Origin: Bradyrhizobium japonicum USDA 6
Lineage (GTDB): Bacteria > Pseudomonadota > Alphaproteobacteria > Rhizobiales > Xanthobacteraceae
Assembly: GCF_000284375.1 (NCBI RefSeq)
Contig: NC_017249.1
Span: forward strand, 6,565,001-6,629,000
Length of the DNA stretch: 64,000 nucleotides
Reading direction: 5' to 3'
The first letter of the stretch is position 1. Each line of letters starts with the position of its first letter. The notes under the pieces are model-generated. The model saw only the letters and a list, made by a program, of their open reading frames with translations. It was not told the origin of the DNA and ran no database searches. Position numbers and translations under genes: made by a program. This document shows positions 33,456 to 43,003 of the stretch, piece by piece.

Positions 33456-34237
33456 CACGATGCCTCCGGAAAGCGCGGATCGGCGCCGACAGGCCGATAG
33501 CGGCGGTCGTAATCGGCGGCATAGAGACGGCTCTCGTCGAAATCCGCCGAGCCGAGCGTCTTGCCGACCAGGATCAGCGCGGTGCGCTCCATCTCGGTGC
33601 CGACGGCGGCATCGAGTGTCGCCAGCGTGGCGCGAACGATGCGCTGGTCCGGCCAGCTCGCGCGCCAGACGATCGCGACCGGGCAATCCGCGCCATAGTG
33701 CGGCGTGAGCTCGGCGACGACCTTGTCGAGCAGATGGATCGACAGATGGATCGCGAGCACCGCACCGGTGGCGGCAAACGCCGCGAGCTTTTCACCCTCA
33801 GGCATCGCGCTGGCGCGGCCCGGCGTGCGCGTCAGCACGACTGATTGGGCAAGACCGGGGAGCGTCAGCTCAGTCTCTAGTGCAGCTGCTGCGGCCGAAA
33901 AGGACGGCACGCCCGGCGTGACCGTGTAGGGAATACCGAGCGCGCGCAGACGTCGAAGCTGCTCGCCCATCGCCGACCAGATCGCGAGATCGCCGGAATG
34001 CAGGCGGGCAACATCCTTGCCGTCGGCATGCGCGGTCGCGATCTCCGCGATGATCCCGTCGAGCGACAGCGGCGCGGTGTTGACGACACGCGCACCGGGC
34101 GGGCAATGCGCCAGCACGCCCTCAGGCACCAGCGAGCCCGCATAGAGGCAGACCGGACAGGCCGCGATCAGGTCGCGTCCGCGCAACGTCAGCAAATCCG
34201 GAGCGCCCGGTCCCGCACCGATGAAGTGCACCGTCAT
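33455..34237 (-). CDS. cobM: Precorrin-4 C(11)-methyltransferase
   Basis: A 260-residue tetrapyrrole methylase converting precorrin-4 to precorrin-5. Diagnostic segments are [48 protein letters not shown] and the [13 protein letters not shown] loop. The ATG at 34237 overlaps the cobE stop (ATGA). Its own stop shares a base with the cobB start. It lies in a tightly packed minus-strand unit with cobL, cobE, cobB and cobA. Confidence 0.96.
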   Translation of the reverse strand: MTVHFIGAGPGAPDLLTLRGRDLIAACPVCLYAGSLVPEGVLAHCPPGARVVNTAPLSLDGIIAEIATAHADGKDVARLHSGDLAIWSAMGEQLRRLRALGIPYTVTPGVPSFSAAAAALETELTLPGLAQSVVLTRTPGRASAMPEGEKLAAFAATGAVLAIHLSIHLLDKVVAELTPHYGADCPVAIVWRASWPDQRIVRATLATLDAAVGTEMERTALILVGKTLGSADFDESRLYAADYDRRYRPVGADPRFPEAS

Positions 34238-34602
34238 GCGCCGTCTCCTTCCGCGATCGCGGCGGTCGCGGTGCGATCCCGCGAAACCGCCCGCGTCGCA
34301 ATCAGGCGCGCGCGAGGGCCAGCGGCAACGAGCGCCACGGCTTCGGCGACCGAGCCTGTGCCGAATTTTTCCGCGACGAGCTCCGATTGCGTCGGCGTCT
34401 CGATGCCGGCCAGCGTGTCCGCCGGAACCGGCTTGATCGGTACGCCGCATTCACGCGCGAGCTGCTTCAGCGGCTCCGCATCGGCCTTGTCGCTGACAGT
34501 CGCGACCGCTGCGAGGCCTTCGAAACCACCGGCCGCCAGCAGCGCCTCGCGCAGCGAAGCCAGCGTGACATCCTTCTTGAATCCGAGACCAGCGATCTTC
34601 AT
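34234..34602 (-). CDS. cobE: Cobalamin biosynthesis protein CobE (CbiG C-terminal-like)
   Basis: A 122-residue protein resembling the C-terminal domain of CbiG ([53 protein letters not shown]). In aerobic organisms this stand-alone form is CobE, a small protein required for cobalamin synthesis whose exact role is not settled. I chose the ATG at 34602, which overlaps the cobL stop (ATGA). The in-frame extension to 35037 lies inside cobL. Confidence 0.9.
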   Translation of the reverse strand: MKIAGLGFKKDVTLASLREALLAAGGFEGLAAVATVSDKADAEPLKQLARECGVPIKPVPADTLAGIETPTQSELVAEKFGTGSVAEAVALVAAGPRARLIATRAVSRDRTATAAIAEGDGA

Positions 34603-35780
34603 CGGATCGCACTCCACTGCACCACGGGCCGCGACGCTTCCCAGGAGCGGTAACGGCCGAGCGGGCCGGCATGTGCGATTTCGACGCGCATCAATTCGCC
34701 GCCGTGACGCTGGTGCAGTTCGCCGAGCAGCGCTTCCGTTTCCAGCGTCACCGCATGCGCGACGAGCCGCGCACCCGGCGGGAGCCGTGACCAGATGGCA
34801 TCGAACATTGCGATATCGAGACCACCGCCAATGAAGATAACATCCGGCGCTTCCAACGCAGCAAAAGCCTCCGGCGCGCTCCCCGTGATGACGGTGATCC
34901 GATGCGCCAATCCGAACGCTGCAGCATTGCTGCGGATATTCGCGGCACGATCCTCGCGCGCCTCGATGGCGGTCGCCGTCCCACCGCACAGAGCCCATTC
35001 GACCGAGATCGAGCCAGAACCCGCGCCGATATCCCACAGTCGCTCGCCGGGACGCGGCGCCAGCGCCGAGAGCGCCAGCGCGCGCACCGGCCGCTTGGTG
35101 ATCTGGCCGTCATGCATGAAGAGATCGTCTGACAGGCCCGAGCTGCGGGGAATGCCTTGCCCGCCCCTCGCCTCGACGGCCACTGCGATCAGGTTTTCGG
35201 CGAGATCGCCCACAAAGCTGTCGGCACGATGCTCAGCGATGCTTTCGCGCGGCCCGCCGAGCGCGGCGAGAGTCCAGAACGTCGAGGCGCCCCATCCGCG
35301 CTCGTTCAGCCATTTGGCGAGCTCACCGGCCGCCTTGCCGTCACGCACAAGGCAAATGATGCGCGCACCTCGAACCAGATGCGGCAAGAGACGCTCGAAC
35401 GGCGCGGCGTGAAGCCCGAGACAGGCAATGGCTTCGAGGCGCCAGCCGAGCCGCGCGGCGGCGAGCGAGAAGGTCGATGGCGCCGAATGCGCGATCCACT
35501 CGTTGGCATCGAGCTTCTCGGCGAGACTTGCACCGGCACCGTGCCAGAACGGATCGCCGGAGGCGAGCACCACCGTCGGCCGGCCGCGGCAGCTCAGCAC
35601 GACGTCTGCGTCGAACGGCACCGGCCACGGGCGACCGCGCCCCCCCACATCGGCAAGCGCGAGATGACGCTCGCCACCAAAAACAGTTTCTGCCTTGGCA
35701 AGCGCCTTTCGGCTTGCCTCGGACAGCCCGGCGAGGCCATCTTCGCCGATACCGATGATGGTCAGCCAGGGATCAGCCAT
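34599..35780 (-). CDS. cobL: Precorrin-6Y C(5,15)-methyltransferase (decarboxylating)
   Basis: A 393-residue fusion of a CbiE-type methylase (residues 1 to about 205, beginning WLTIIGIGEDGLAGL) and a CbiT-type methylase (about 215-393, SAM motif LWDIGAGSGSISVEWAL). Together they methylate C-5 and C-15 and decarboxylate the C-12 acetate. The ATG at 35780 has GAGGG six bases upstream. It overlaps the start codon of the divergent cobK gene (CATG at 35778-35781), so no 5' intergenic exists and its promoter must lie within cobK. Confidence 0.96.
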   Translation of the reverse strand: MADPWLTIIGIGEDGLAGLSEASRKALAKAETVFGGERHLALADVGGRGRPWPVPFDADVVLSCRGRPTVVLASGDPFWHGAGASLAEKLDANEWIAHSAPSTFSLAAARLGWRLEAIACLGLHAAPFERLLPHLVRGARIICLVRDGKAAGELAKWLNERGWGASTFWTLAALGGPRESIAEHRADSFVGDLAENLIAVAVEARGGQGIPRSSGLSDDLFMHDGQITKRPVRALALSALAPRPGERLWDIGAGSGSISVEWALCGGTATAIEAREDRAANIRSNAAAFGLAHRITVITGSAPEAFAALEAPDVIFIGGGLDIAMFDAIWSRLPPGARLVAHAVTLETEALLGELHQRHGGELMRVEIAHAGPLGRYRSWEASRPVVQWSAIR

Positions 35781-36525
35781 GACGCGCGCCCTCATTCTGG
35801 GCGGAACCGCCGATGCGAGCTTGCTCGCCGCGGAAATCGCACGCGCGCGCATCGACGCCGTGTATTCCTATGGTGGCCGAACCCGCGCGCCCGCCAATCA
35901 GCCGCTGCCGACCCGCATCGGCGGCTTCGGGGGCGTGAGCGGGCTTGCCGACTATATTCGCCTTGAGTGCATCACGCATGTGATCGACGCGACGCATCCC
36001 TTTGCTGCCGAGATGAGCCGCCACGCGGTCGAAGCGTGCGCGCAAACGGGAACGCCGCTGATCGCGCTCGAGCGCGCGCCCTGGACAAAGGCGCCCGGCG
36101 ACATCTGGATCGAAGTCGCCGACGTCACCGCCGCGCTCGCCGCGCTGCCGGACACGCCGGCAAACGTGTTCCTCGCCATCGGCCGCCAGCACATCGCACC
36201 GTTCGCGGCGAAGCCGCAGCACGTCTACACGCTGCGGTTCGTCGACCCGCCCGAGGCGCCGCTGCCCCTTGCTGCGGACGTGATCGTCTCGCGCGGGCCG
36301 TTCACGTTCGACGGCGAGCTCGAAACGATGCGCGCGCGGGGCATCGCATGGATCGTCGCCCGCAATTCCGGCGGCGACGGCGCGCGCGCCAAGATCGACG
36401 CAGCCCGGATGCTCGGCCTGCCCGTAATCATGATCGCGCGGCCAAGACTGCCCGAACGGCTGCGGGTTGAGAGCGTGGCCGAGATCATGCAGTGGCTCGG
36501 TCATCGCGCCTGCCTCGGGGCATAG
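35779..36525 (+). CDS. cobK: Precorrin-6A reductase
   Basis: A 248-residue NADPH-dependent reductase forming precorrin-6B. The N-terminal ALILGGTADASLLA motif, YSYGGRT, THVIDATHPFA and the VFLAIGRQHIAPF segment match CobK. It is the only plus-strand gene within a minus-strand series. Its start codon shares two bases with that of cobL, and its 3' end overlaps the end of cobJ by 25 bp (36501-36525). A weak CAGGGA lies upstream of the ATG, inside cobL. Expression must depend on a promoter within cobL. Confidence 0.94.
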   Translation: MTRALILGGTADASLLAAEIARARIDAVYSYGGRTRAPANQPLPTRIGGFGGVSGLADYIRLECITHVIDATHPFAAEMSRHAVEACAQTGTPLIALERAPWTKAPGDIWIEVADVTAALAALPDTPANVFLAIGRQHIAPFAAKPQHVYTLRFVDPPEAPLPLAADVIVSRGPFTFDGELETMRARGIAWIVARNSGGDGARAKIDAARMLGLPVIMIARPRLPERLRVESVAEIMQWLGHRACLGA

Positions 36526-37235
36526 ACCCAGCGACCGACACGGCGCGTCTGCGAATTGCCGACGATCACCAGCGTGCGCATGTCGGCCATCTCGGGCCGC
36601 GCGTCGTTCAGCGCAACAGTTTCGATCTTTTCATCTACAGCACTCACCGCGCGCGCAAAAATCACCAAGCGCTCGCCGCAGCCGGCGTGCTTCAGCACCG
36701 CAAGCGCGCGGCCAAAACCCTCCGGCCGGCTTGCCGAGCGCGGATTGTACATCGCAATGGCAAAATCGGCTTCTGCAGCGAGCCGCAGACGCTTCTCGAT
36801 CACGGCCCAAGGCTTGAGATTGTCAGAGAGATTGATCGCGCAGAAATCATGGCCGAGCGGTGCGCCGGCGCGCGCGGCCGCCGCCAGCATCGCTGTAATA
36901 CCAGGCAAAACGCGAATGGGAAGCTCGCGCCATTGCGGCGCCTGTTCGAGCGCCTCGAACACGGCCGACGCCATCGCGAAGACGCCGGGATCGCCGGAGG
37001 AGACGACGACGACCTGCCCGCCTTCGGCCGCGAGCCGCAGGGCCTCGCTCGCGCGCTGCAGTTCTTCGCGATTGTCGGAGGGGTGCAAGGTGAGCCCAAC
37101 CCGCGGCGGTACGCGCGCAACATAGGGCGCGTAACCCAGAATGTCGGTAGCGGCGGCAAGGGCGGCGGAGACCTCGGGCGTCACCAGCGCATCGCTGCCC
37201 GGCCCGAGGCCCGCGATGGTCAGCGTGCCCGTCAT
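36501..37235 (-). CDS. cobJ: Precorrin-3B C(17)-methyltransferase
   Basis: A 244-residue tetrapyrrole methylase that methylates C-17 and drives ring contraction to precorrin-4. Diagnostic motifs are LTIAGLGPGSDALVTPE, ILGYAPYVARV, VVVVSSGDPGVFAMA and MYNPRSASRPEGF. The ATG at 37235 overlaps the cobI stop (ATGA). It is the last gene of the run from DUF1636 through cobJ and is convergent with cobK, overlapping it by 25 bp. Confidence 0.96.
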   Translation of the reverse strand: MTGTLTIAGLGPGSDALVTPEVSAALAAATDILGYAPYVARVPPRVGLTLHPSDNREELQRASEALRLAAEGGQVVVVSSGDPGVFAMASAVFEALEQAPQWRELPIRVLPGITAMLAAAARAGAPLGHDFCAINLSDNLKPWAVIEKRLRLAAEADFAIAMYNPRSASRPEGFGRALAVLKHAGCGERLVIFARAVSAVDEKIETVALNDARPEMADMRTLVIVGNSQTRRVGRWVYAPRQAR

Positions 37236-37963
37236 TCGGCGGCGTCCAGATGCCGGCCCTTGCCGTGCACGAGCACGATCGCGAAATAAGGACAGTCGGC
37301 GGCATCGATCTCGGCGAGCCGCACCACGCGCTCGCCCGGCATAGTGCCGCGCTCGACCAGCCAGGCATCGTCCAGCCGGCCGGCGGTGGCGAGCGCGCGG
37401 CGCACCTTTGCGAGATTGCGGCCGGTCTTCATGATGACCAGCGCATCGGAATCGCGCATGCGCCGTTCGAGCTCGTCTTCGGGAAGCGTGCCCATCAGCA
37501 CCGTCGTCACGTCGTCGCCGAGCGCGATCGGCCGGCCGACGCCGTTCCAGCAGCCGACCATGCCGGGAATGCCCGCGATCACCTCGATCTCGACACGGCC
37601 TTGCAGGCGCGTGTGCAGATGCATGAAGGAGCCGTAAAAGTAAGGATCGCCCTCGCAGAGCACGACGACATCGACCGCACGCGAAAGCCGCGCCAGCCGT
37701 TCCGCCCATTCGTCGTAGAAGCCGGCAAGCAGCTGCACATATTCCGGGCTGTCGAAGGCGAGCTCCGTCGTAACAGGATATTCCATTGCGTATTCGGTAA
37801 CGTCGGAGGCCAACATGCCTTCGACGATCCGCCGCGCCTGGCCGGGCCGACCCTTCTTGCGGAAATAGGCGACATGCTTCGCAGCCCGCACCGTCCGGTC
37901 GGCGCGCACGCTCATCATATCAGGATCGCCGGGGCCGAGACCGCAGCAGATGATGCGTCCCAT
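37232..37963 (-). CDS. cobI: Precorrin-2 C(20)-methyltransferase
   Basis: A 243-residue methylase producing precorrin-3A. GRIICCGLGPGDPDMMSVRADR, YFRKKGRPGQARRI, VVLCEGDPYFYGSFMHLH and VIAGIPGMVGCW are typical of CobI. It lies two bases after cobH and overlaps cobJ by ATGA in the riboswitch-3 operon. Confidence 0.96.
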   Translation of the reverse strand: MGRIICCGLGPGDPDMMSVRADRTVRAAKHVAYFRKKGRPGQARRIVEGMLASDVTEYAMEYPVTTELAFDSPEYVQLLAGFYDEWAERLARLSRAVDVVVLCEGDPYFYGSFMHLHTRLQGRVEIEVIAGIPGMVGCWNGVGRPIALGDDVTTVLMGTLPEDELERRMRDSDALVIMKTGRNLAKVRRALATAGRLDDAWLVERGTMPGERVVRLAEIDAADCPYFAIVLVHGKGRHLDAAE

Positions 37964-37965
37964 GG

Positions 37966-38595
37966 CTATTCGCTCCGGCTCGCGAGCGCATTCACGGCGG
38001 CGACCGTGATCGCGGAGCCGCCGAGGCGACCCTCCACCGTCAGCGCGGCGACCTTCGGATCGGCCATCAGCGCGGCCTTGGATTCGGCCGCGCCGACGAA
38101 GCCGACCGGGCAGCCGATGATCGCCGCGGGCCGCGGGCAGCCCGGGTCGTCGAGCATGTTGAGGAGATGAAACAGCGCGGTCGGCGCGTTACCGATCGCA
38201 ACGATGGCGCCGTCGAGATGCGGCCGCCACAACTCCAGCGCCGCGGCCGAACGCGTGTTGCGCATCGACTGCGCGAGCGCGGGAACGGCCTCGTCGCCGA
38301 GCGTGCAGATCACGGCGTTGGCCGCCGGCAGTCGCGCGCGCGTAATTCCTTCCGAGACCATGCGCGCGTCGCACAGGATCGGCGCGCCTCTCTGCAAGGC
38401 CGCGCGCGCAGCAGTCGCCATGCCTGATGTGAAGCGGATATGCGCTTCAAGGCCCACCATGCCGGCGGCGTGGATCATCCGCACCACCACCTGCTCTTCG
38501 TCGGGCGTGAAGCGGGCGAGATCCGCCTCGGCCCGGATGGTCGCAAAGGACTGCCGGTAGATCGCCGCGCCGTCGGTCTCGTAGGTGTGCGGCAT
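37966..38595 (-). CDS. cobH: Precorrin-8X methylmutase
   Basis: A 209-residue CobH that shifts the C-11 methyl group to C-12, giving hydrogenobyrinic acid. The conserved blocks RMIHAAGMVGLEAHIRFT, ILCDARMVSEGITR, AIGNAPTALFHLL and PVGFVGAAESKAAL are present; the RMIHAAG histidine is the expected catalytic residue. I chose the ATG at 38595, sharing a base with the cobG stop (TGATG). The frame stays open to 38850 inside cobG. Confidence 0.96.
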   Translation of the reverse strand: MPHTYETDGAAIYRQSFATIRAEADLARFTPDEEQVVVRMIHAAGMVGLEAHIRFTSGMATAARAALQRGAPILCDARMVSEGITRARLPAANAVICTLGDEAVPALAQSMRNTRSAAALELWRPHLDGAIVAIGNAPTALFHLLNMLDDPGCPRPAAIIGCPVGFVGAAESKAALMADPKVAALTVEGRLGGSAITVAAVNALASRSE

Positions 38596-39758
38596 CAGTG
38601 CCCTCCGACCAGGATGGAGGGATCGCTGACGATGTCGGCACCGTTGAGGCCGCGCAGGACCGGCTCGTCGCGGGTCGAGCCGTCGCGGACGAGATCGAAG
38701 CCGGCGCTGGTCGCAACCAGCGTCACCGCGGACGCGCCGGAACGCGCGCAGCCCTTGGCGCAGCCGGAGACGTGAAGGCGCGTATCGAGGCCGATGCGCG
38801 GCGCAAGGGCGGAAGCGAGCGCGCGGGTGTCGGCATGCGCCTCGCGGCAACGCGGGGCGCCGCTACAAGCAATCACGCGCAACGCCGGATCGTAGGGCTC
38901 GGTGATGAGGCCCGCCCCGCTCGGCATCTCGCGCTTGCCTTCGCTCAGCACCATTCGCCATGGCGTCATGCGCAGCGCATGTCCGCAGCCGGAAAACTGA
39001 TGGAGCGTCGTGTGCAGCATCTGCCCGAACGCGACGCCGACCAGGGCGCCGTGCGGATAATGCCCGGGTCGTGATGCGGCCATGACCGGAGCAGGCTCGG
39101 TTTCGCCGCTCAACGACTCCGGCAATACCGCGCCGGCCGCGACATGAGCCGCCATGCGCCCTCGCCCGCCCTTCGCGCCGCCGGACGAGATGAACCAGCT
39201 TGCGAGCGCGAGGGCCGTGCTCACGGCCTCTCCGCGTGCGACCGAGTGGCCCAGCCTTGCGCCATCGGCCCGCACCAGGAGCCGGCCGTCGCGATCGCGT
39301 TCGATGCGCACGTCGGCGGAATCGCCGGCGAGTACGCGCGACTTTCCATCATCGATGGCGAAGCCGAACTTTGTGGGAAGATCGAGCGCGCTGTCGGCGA
39401 GCGCTTCTTCAAGCTCCGCGGCGAGCGCCTGCGTCTCGTCAGCGCTGTTCCAGAACGGCGTCACCAAAATGTTGCGCCGGGCTTCGATGTCGGTATCGGG
39501 GTCGAGCAGCCGCAGCAACGCGAGTCCATCGAGCAGCCGGCGATGGCCCTGCTCGCTGACGCCCCTGATCTGGAGGTTGGCCCGACTCGTCACATCGATG
39601 AGACCATTGCCGTAGCGTTCGGCGAGCTCGGCAAGCCCGGCGACCTGCGTAGCTTCGAGGCGCCCGCCGAACGGGCGCACGCGAACCACGAGTCCGTCGC
39701 CCGATTGCATCGGGCGCAACGCGCCGGGACACCAGCCCTTGATCGCGGCCGCGCTCAT
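38595..39758 (-). CDS. cobG: Precorrin-3B synthase
   Basis: A 387-residue nitrite/sulfite-reductase-like enzyme with a [4Fe-4S] cluster that uses O2 to hydroxylate precorrin-3A and form the lactone, the hallmark of the aerobic route. Cluster cysteines are Cys298, Cys304, Cys333 and Cys337 (CSGAPRC and CAKGC). The N-terminal ferredoxin-like part has LIDVTSRANLQIRG. It overlaps cobN at its 5' end by ATGA and cobH at its 3' end by one base. Its presence shows that this organism makes B12 aerobically. Confidence 0.95.
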   Translation of the reverse strand: MSAAAIKGWCPGALRPMQSGDGLVVRVRPFGGRLEATQVAGLAELAERYGNGLIDVTSRANLQIRGVSEQGHRRLLDGLALLRLLDPDTDIEARRNILVTPFWNSADETQALAAELEEALADSALDLPTKFGFAIDDGKSRVLAGDSADVRIERDRDGRLLVRADGARLGHSVARGEAVSTALALASWFISSGGAKGGRGRMAAHVAAGAVLPESLSGETEPAPVMAASRPGHYPHGALVGVAFGQMLHTTLHQFSGCGHALRMTPWRMVLSEGKREMPSGAGLITEPYDPALRVIACSGAPRCREAHADTRALASALAPRIGLDTRLHVSGCAKGCARSGASAVTLVATSAGFDLVRDGSTRDEPVLRGLNGADIVSDPSILVGGH

Positions 39759-42700
39759 GAGGCCTCCTTCAGCGCAGCCGCGATCGAATTGCGGCGCGTT
39801 CGCCAGAGCGAGGCCTCGTGCAGGCGCGTGAAGCAGGTCTCCATCGCGGCGAGCGCCGCCGGATTTTCGCGGGCCATGAAGGCGCGGACGTCAGCGTCGC
39901 CGAGCGTCGCGTCATAATAGAGATCGAACAGATGCGGCGGCACGGCGCCGGCCAGATGCGCGAAGGCGGCCATGTGCTCCAACGTCGCGGTGATCTCGGC
40001 GGCGCCGCGAAAACCGTGCCGCATCATGCCGGCGATCCAGGCCGGATTGGCCGCGCGTGCACGGACGACACGGGAGATTTCCTCGGTCAGCGTCCGCGCA
40101 TGCGGCTGCTCGGGCCGCGCCGTATCGAGGTGATAGAGCGATGGTCCTGCCGCGCCGAGATGCGCTGCGGCGGCAGCGATGCCTGCTTCATGCGCGGCGT
40201 AATCCGCGGCGAGCAGAAGATCGGTCTCCGGCAGATCCTGGACGTGCACGAAAGCATCGGCGGATGCGAGCCGGGTCTCGATGCCGGCCCGATCCGGCTG
40301 CATCGCACCGTCCGCTGAGAACGCCCAGGACGATGCCGACAGCCAGGCTTCGCCGGCGGCATCACGCGTCTCGGCCGTGAAGGCATCCGGGATCGCCGAG
40401 AGGCCGACGCCGTATTGGCCAGGACGCGGCGCGAACACGCGCGAGGCGCGGTGGCGATAGGGATTCTCGTCGCCCTCATCCTCGCGCAACGCGAGCGCCT
40501 CGGCGGCGGCCTCGAACAATTGCGCGAGGCCGGAGAAGACATCGCGGAACAGGCCCGACACGCGCAGCGTGACGTCGATGCGGGGGCGCCCGAGCTCGGC
40601 CGGTGCGATGATGTCGTAGCCGGTGACCCGGCCGGAGGCGTGGTCCCAGCGCGGCGCAAGGCCGGCGAGATGCAGCGCCATGGCGAACTCCTCGCCGGCG
40701 GTGCGCATCGTCGCAGAGCCCCAGAGATCGACCACGAGGCCTTTCGGCCAGTCGCCGTGATCCTGCAAATGGCGACGCAGCAGCTCTTCCGCGAGCTTAA
40801 TGCCTTGCGCATGCGCCGACGGGGTCGGCACCGCGCGGGGATCGACGGCAAAGAGATTGCGTCCGGTCGGCAGCACGTCCTGGCGCCCGCGATACGGCGA
40901 GCCCGACGGCCCCGGCGCAACGCGCCGCCCCGCGAGCGCGGCACGCAACGCATCGCGCTCCGCATCACCGCAGGCGCCGCGGCCGAACACGTGCAACCCG
41001 TCGCCGAACTGGCTCTCCTTGAGATCGCAGACGAAGCGATCGATCCGCGGGATCGCTTCCGCCGGTGCCGCCGCTGCATCGAGACCGAGATCGTCTTCGA
41101 GGCCCGCCGTGCGCGCCTCGTCGCGGATCGCGACGATCAGACGCTGACGTCGGGCGGGGTCGAGGCCATCGGCGGTCGAGTATTCGTCCAGCAGGCGTTC
41201 GAGCCGTCGCAGGCCTTCCGGCACCGCGGATTGTTCGAGCGGCGGCGGCAGGTGGCCGATGGTGACGGCACCGATGCGCCGCTTGGCCTGCGCAGCTTCG
41301 CCGGGATCGTTGACGATAAAGGGATAAATGACAGGGAGATCGCCGATCAGCGCTTCGGGCCAGCACGCGGACGACAGCGCCACGGATTTTCCGGGCAGCC
41401 ATTCCAGCGTACCATGGGCGCCCATGTGCACGACGGCATCGATGGCCTGCCGGCGGAGCCAGAGATAGAACGCGACATAGGCATGGCGCGGCGTGCGGGC
41501 GAGATCGTGATAGTCGGCTTCGCGCGTGGCCGCATCGCCGCGCTCCGGCTGAACCGCGATGACCGACCGGCCACTTGCGATGGCCGCGAATTGAAATGCA
41601 CCGTCGCGACAGCCCGGATCATCCTCCGGCGCGCCCCAGGCCTGCGCGAGATCATCCTGCAAGGCTTGCGGCAGGCGCGAGAGCGCGGCGCGGTAATCGG
41701 CGACGCTCCAGGTCAGTTGCTGCTTCAGCAATGTTTCGCCGAGCGCCTGAACCGGCGCAACATCGAAGCCGGCCTCCCCCAGATCGGACAACAGCGCCTC
41801 GACCGACGCCAGCGCATCGAGCCCGACCGCATGCGCGATCTGATGCGGACGGCCCGGGTAGTTCGAGAGCACGAGCGCCACCCGCTTCCCGGCGGCCGGC
41901 GTCTCGGCGAGGCGCCGCCGGGCCGCAACGCGCGCGGCGACGGCCTTGACGCGCTCCTCATCGGGCCGGTGCGCCAGATGCGAAAATTGCAGATCGGGAT
42001 CGCGCTCCGCGGCCGATTTGAAGCTCACCACGCCCGCGAACAGGCGGCCGTCGACCTCCGGAAGCACCACGTGCATCGCGAGATCGCCGGGCGACAGGCC
42101 GCGCAGCGATTCCGCCCAGTCCTCGCGCCGTGCCGATGAGAGCGCGACCTGGAAGACGGGACACGATGCCGCATCGAACGGTGTCGTGCCGTCGTCGCCC
42201 ATCGCCGAGAACGCCGTCGCGTTGACGATCGCGGCCGGAGGATTCGTCGCGAAATACGCCCGCAGCCAGTCCGCAACGCCGGGAGCCTTCAGCGAGGTGA
42301 CGAACACGCCGTACGCGTCAAAGCCGCGCTCGCGCAGCGCCGCGATCAGGGCGTCGACCGGCCCGGTATCCGCGGCGGTGAGGTAGGAACGATAGAAGGT
42401 CACGAGCGCGAGCGGCCTTCCCTCGCCGGCCATCGGCGCAGCGATGACGCCACGCGCGGGCTCGTAAAAGCCCATCTCGGGCAGGTTCATCTCGCCGACG
42501 ACCGGGCCCGCGTAAAGGCCCGAGGCCAGCGCGAGCTGCGCGATCGCGGCCTGGGCGGCAACGGGACCCCCGGTATCGCAGAGCACCTTGAGCCGGCGCA
42601 GCGTCGAAACCGGCAGGGTCGAATAGGCATCGAGCCGCGTGTCGTCGCGGCCGTCGGCCGGCAGCACGGCCAGCACAATGTTGCGGTCCTTCGCGAGCTG

Positions 42701-43003
42701 CTGCAGGGCCGCGAGCCCGTACGGCCAATAGGACTCACCGCCGATCAGGCGCACCAGAATGCCGCGTGCCTGCGACAGCGTGCGCTCGATATAGGTGTCG
42801 ACCGACAACGGATGACGCAGCTCGGCGAGATTGGCGAGCCGCAGCGACGGCAGGCTGCTGCGGCCGCGCCGCCAGCCGGCCGCGAACGCCGCAAGGTCGG
42901 AATCCGAGTACGAGAGCACCACGAGATCGGCCGGGTCCTGGCCGATGTCCCTTGGCGTCGCGGTCTCCTCGAGACCGCGGCTCTCGCGGAAGACGACGTG
43001 CAT
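39755..43003 (-). CDS. cobN: Aerobic cobaltochelatase, CobN subunit
   Basis: A 1082-residue large subunit of the ATP-dependent cobalt chelatase that inserts Co into hydrogenobyrinic acid a,c-diamide. Conserved segments include VVHMGAHGTLEWLPGKSVALS around residue 530, ATRE and PGRPHQIAHAVGLDALAS. It is somewhat shorter than the Pseudomonas protein (about 1275), mostly for lack of an N-terminal extension. It would need CobS and CobT AAA+-type partners, which are not in the window. Its ATG shares a base with the cobW stop (TGATG). Confidence 0.95.
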   Translation of the reverse strand: MHVVFRESRGLEETATPRDIGQDPADLVVLSYSDSDLAAFAAGWRRGRSSLPSLRLANLAELRHPLSVDTYIERTLSQARGILVRLIGGESYWPYGLAALQQLAKDRNIVLAVLPADGRDDTRLDAYSTLPVSTLRRLKVLCDTGGPVAAQAAIAQLALASGLYAGPVVGEMNLPEMGFYEPARGVIAAPMAGEGRPLALVTFYRSYLTAADTGPVDALIAALRERGFDAYGVFVTSLKAPGVADWLRAYFATNPPAAIVNATAFSAMGDDGTTPFDAASCPVFQVALSSARREDWAESLRGLSPGDLAMHVVLPEVDGRLFAGVVSFKSAAERDPDLQFSHLAHRPDEERVKAVAARVAARRRLAETPAAGKRVALVLSNYPGRPHQIAHAVGLDALASVEALLSDLGEAGFDVAPVQALGETLLKQQLTWSVADYRAALSRLPQALQDDLAQAWGAPEDDPGCRDGAFQFAAIASGRSVIAVQPERGDAATREADYHDLARTPRHAYVAFYLWLRRQAIDAVVHMGAHGTLEWLPGKSVALSSACWPEALIGDLPVIYPFIVNDPGEAAQAKRRIGAVTIGHLPPPLEQSAVPEGLRRLERLLDEYSTADGLDPARRQRLIVAIRDEARTAGLEDDLGLDAAAAPAEAIPRIDRFVCDLKESQFGDGLHVFGRGACGDAERDALRAALAGRRVAPGPSGSPYRGRQDVLPTGRNLFAVDPRAVPTPSAHAQGIKLAEELLRRHLQDHGDWPKGLVVDLWGSATMRTAGEEFAMALHLAGLAPRWDHASGRVTGYDIIAPAELGRPRIDVTLRVSGLFRDVFSGLAQLFEAAAEALALREDEGDENPYRHRASRVFAPRPGQYGVGLSAIPDAFTAETRDAAGEAWLSASSWAFSADGAMQPDRAGIETRLASADAFVHVQDLPETDLLLAADYAAHEAGIAAAAAHLGAAGPSLYHLDTARPEQPHARTLTEEISRVVRARAANPAWIAGMMRHGFRGAAEITATLEHMAAFAHLAGAVPPHLFDLYYDATLGDADVRAFMARENPAALAAMETCFTRLHEASLWRTRRNSIAAALKEAS

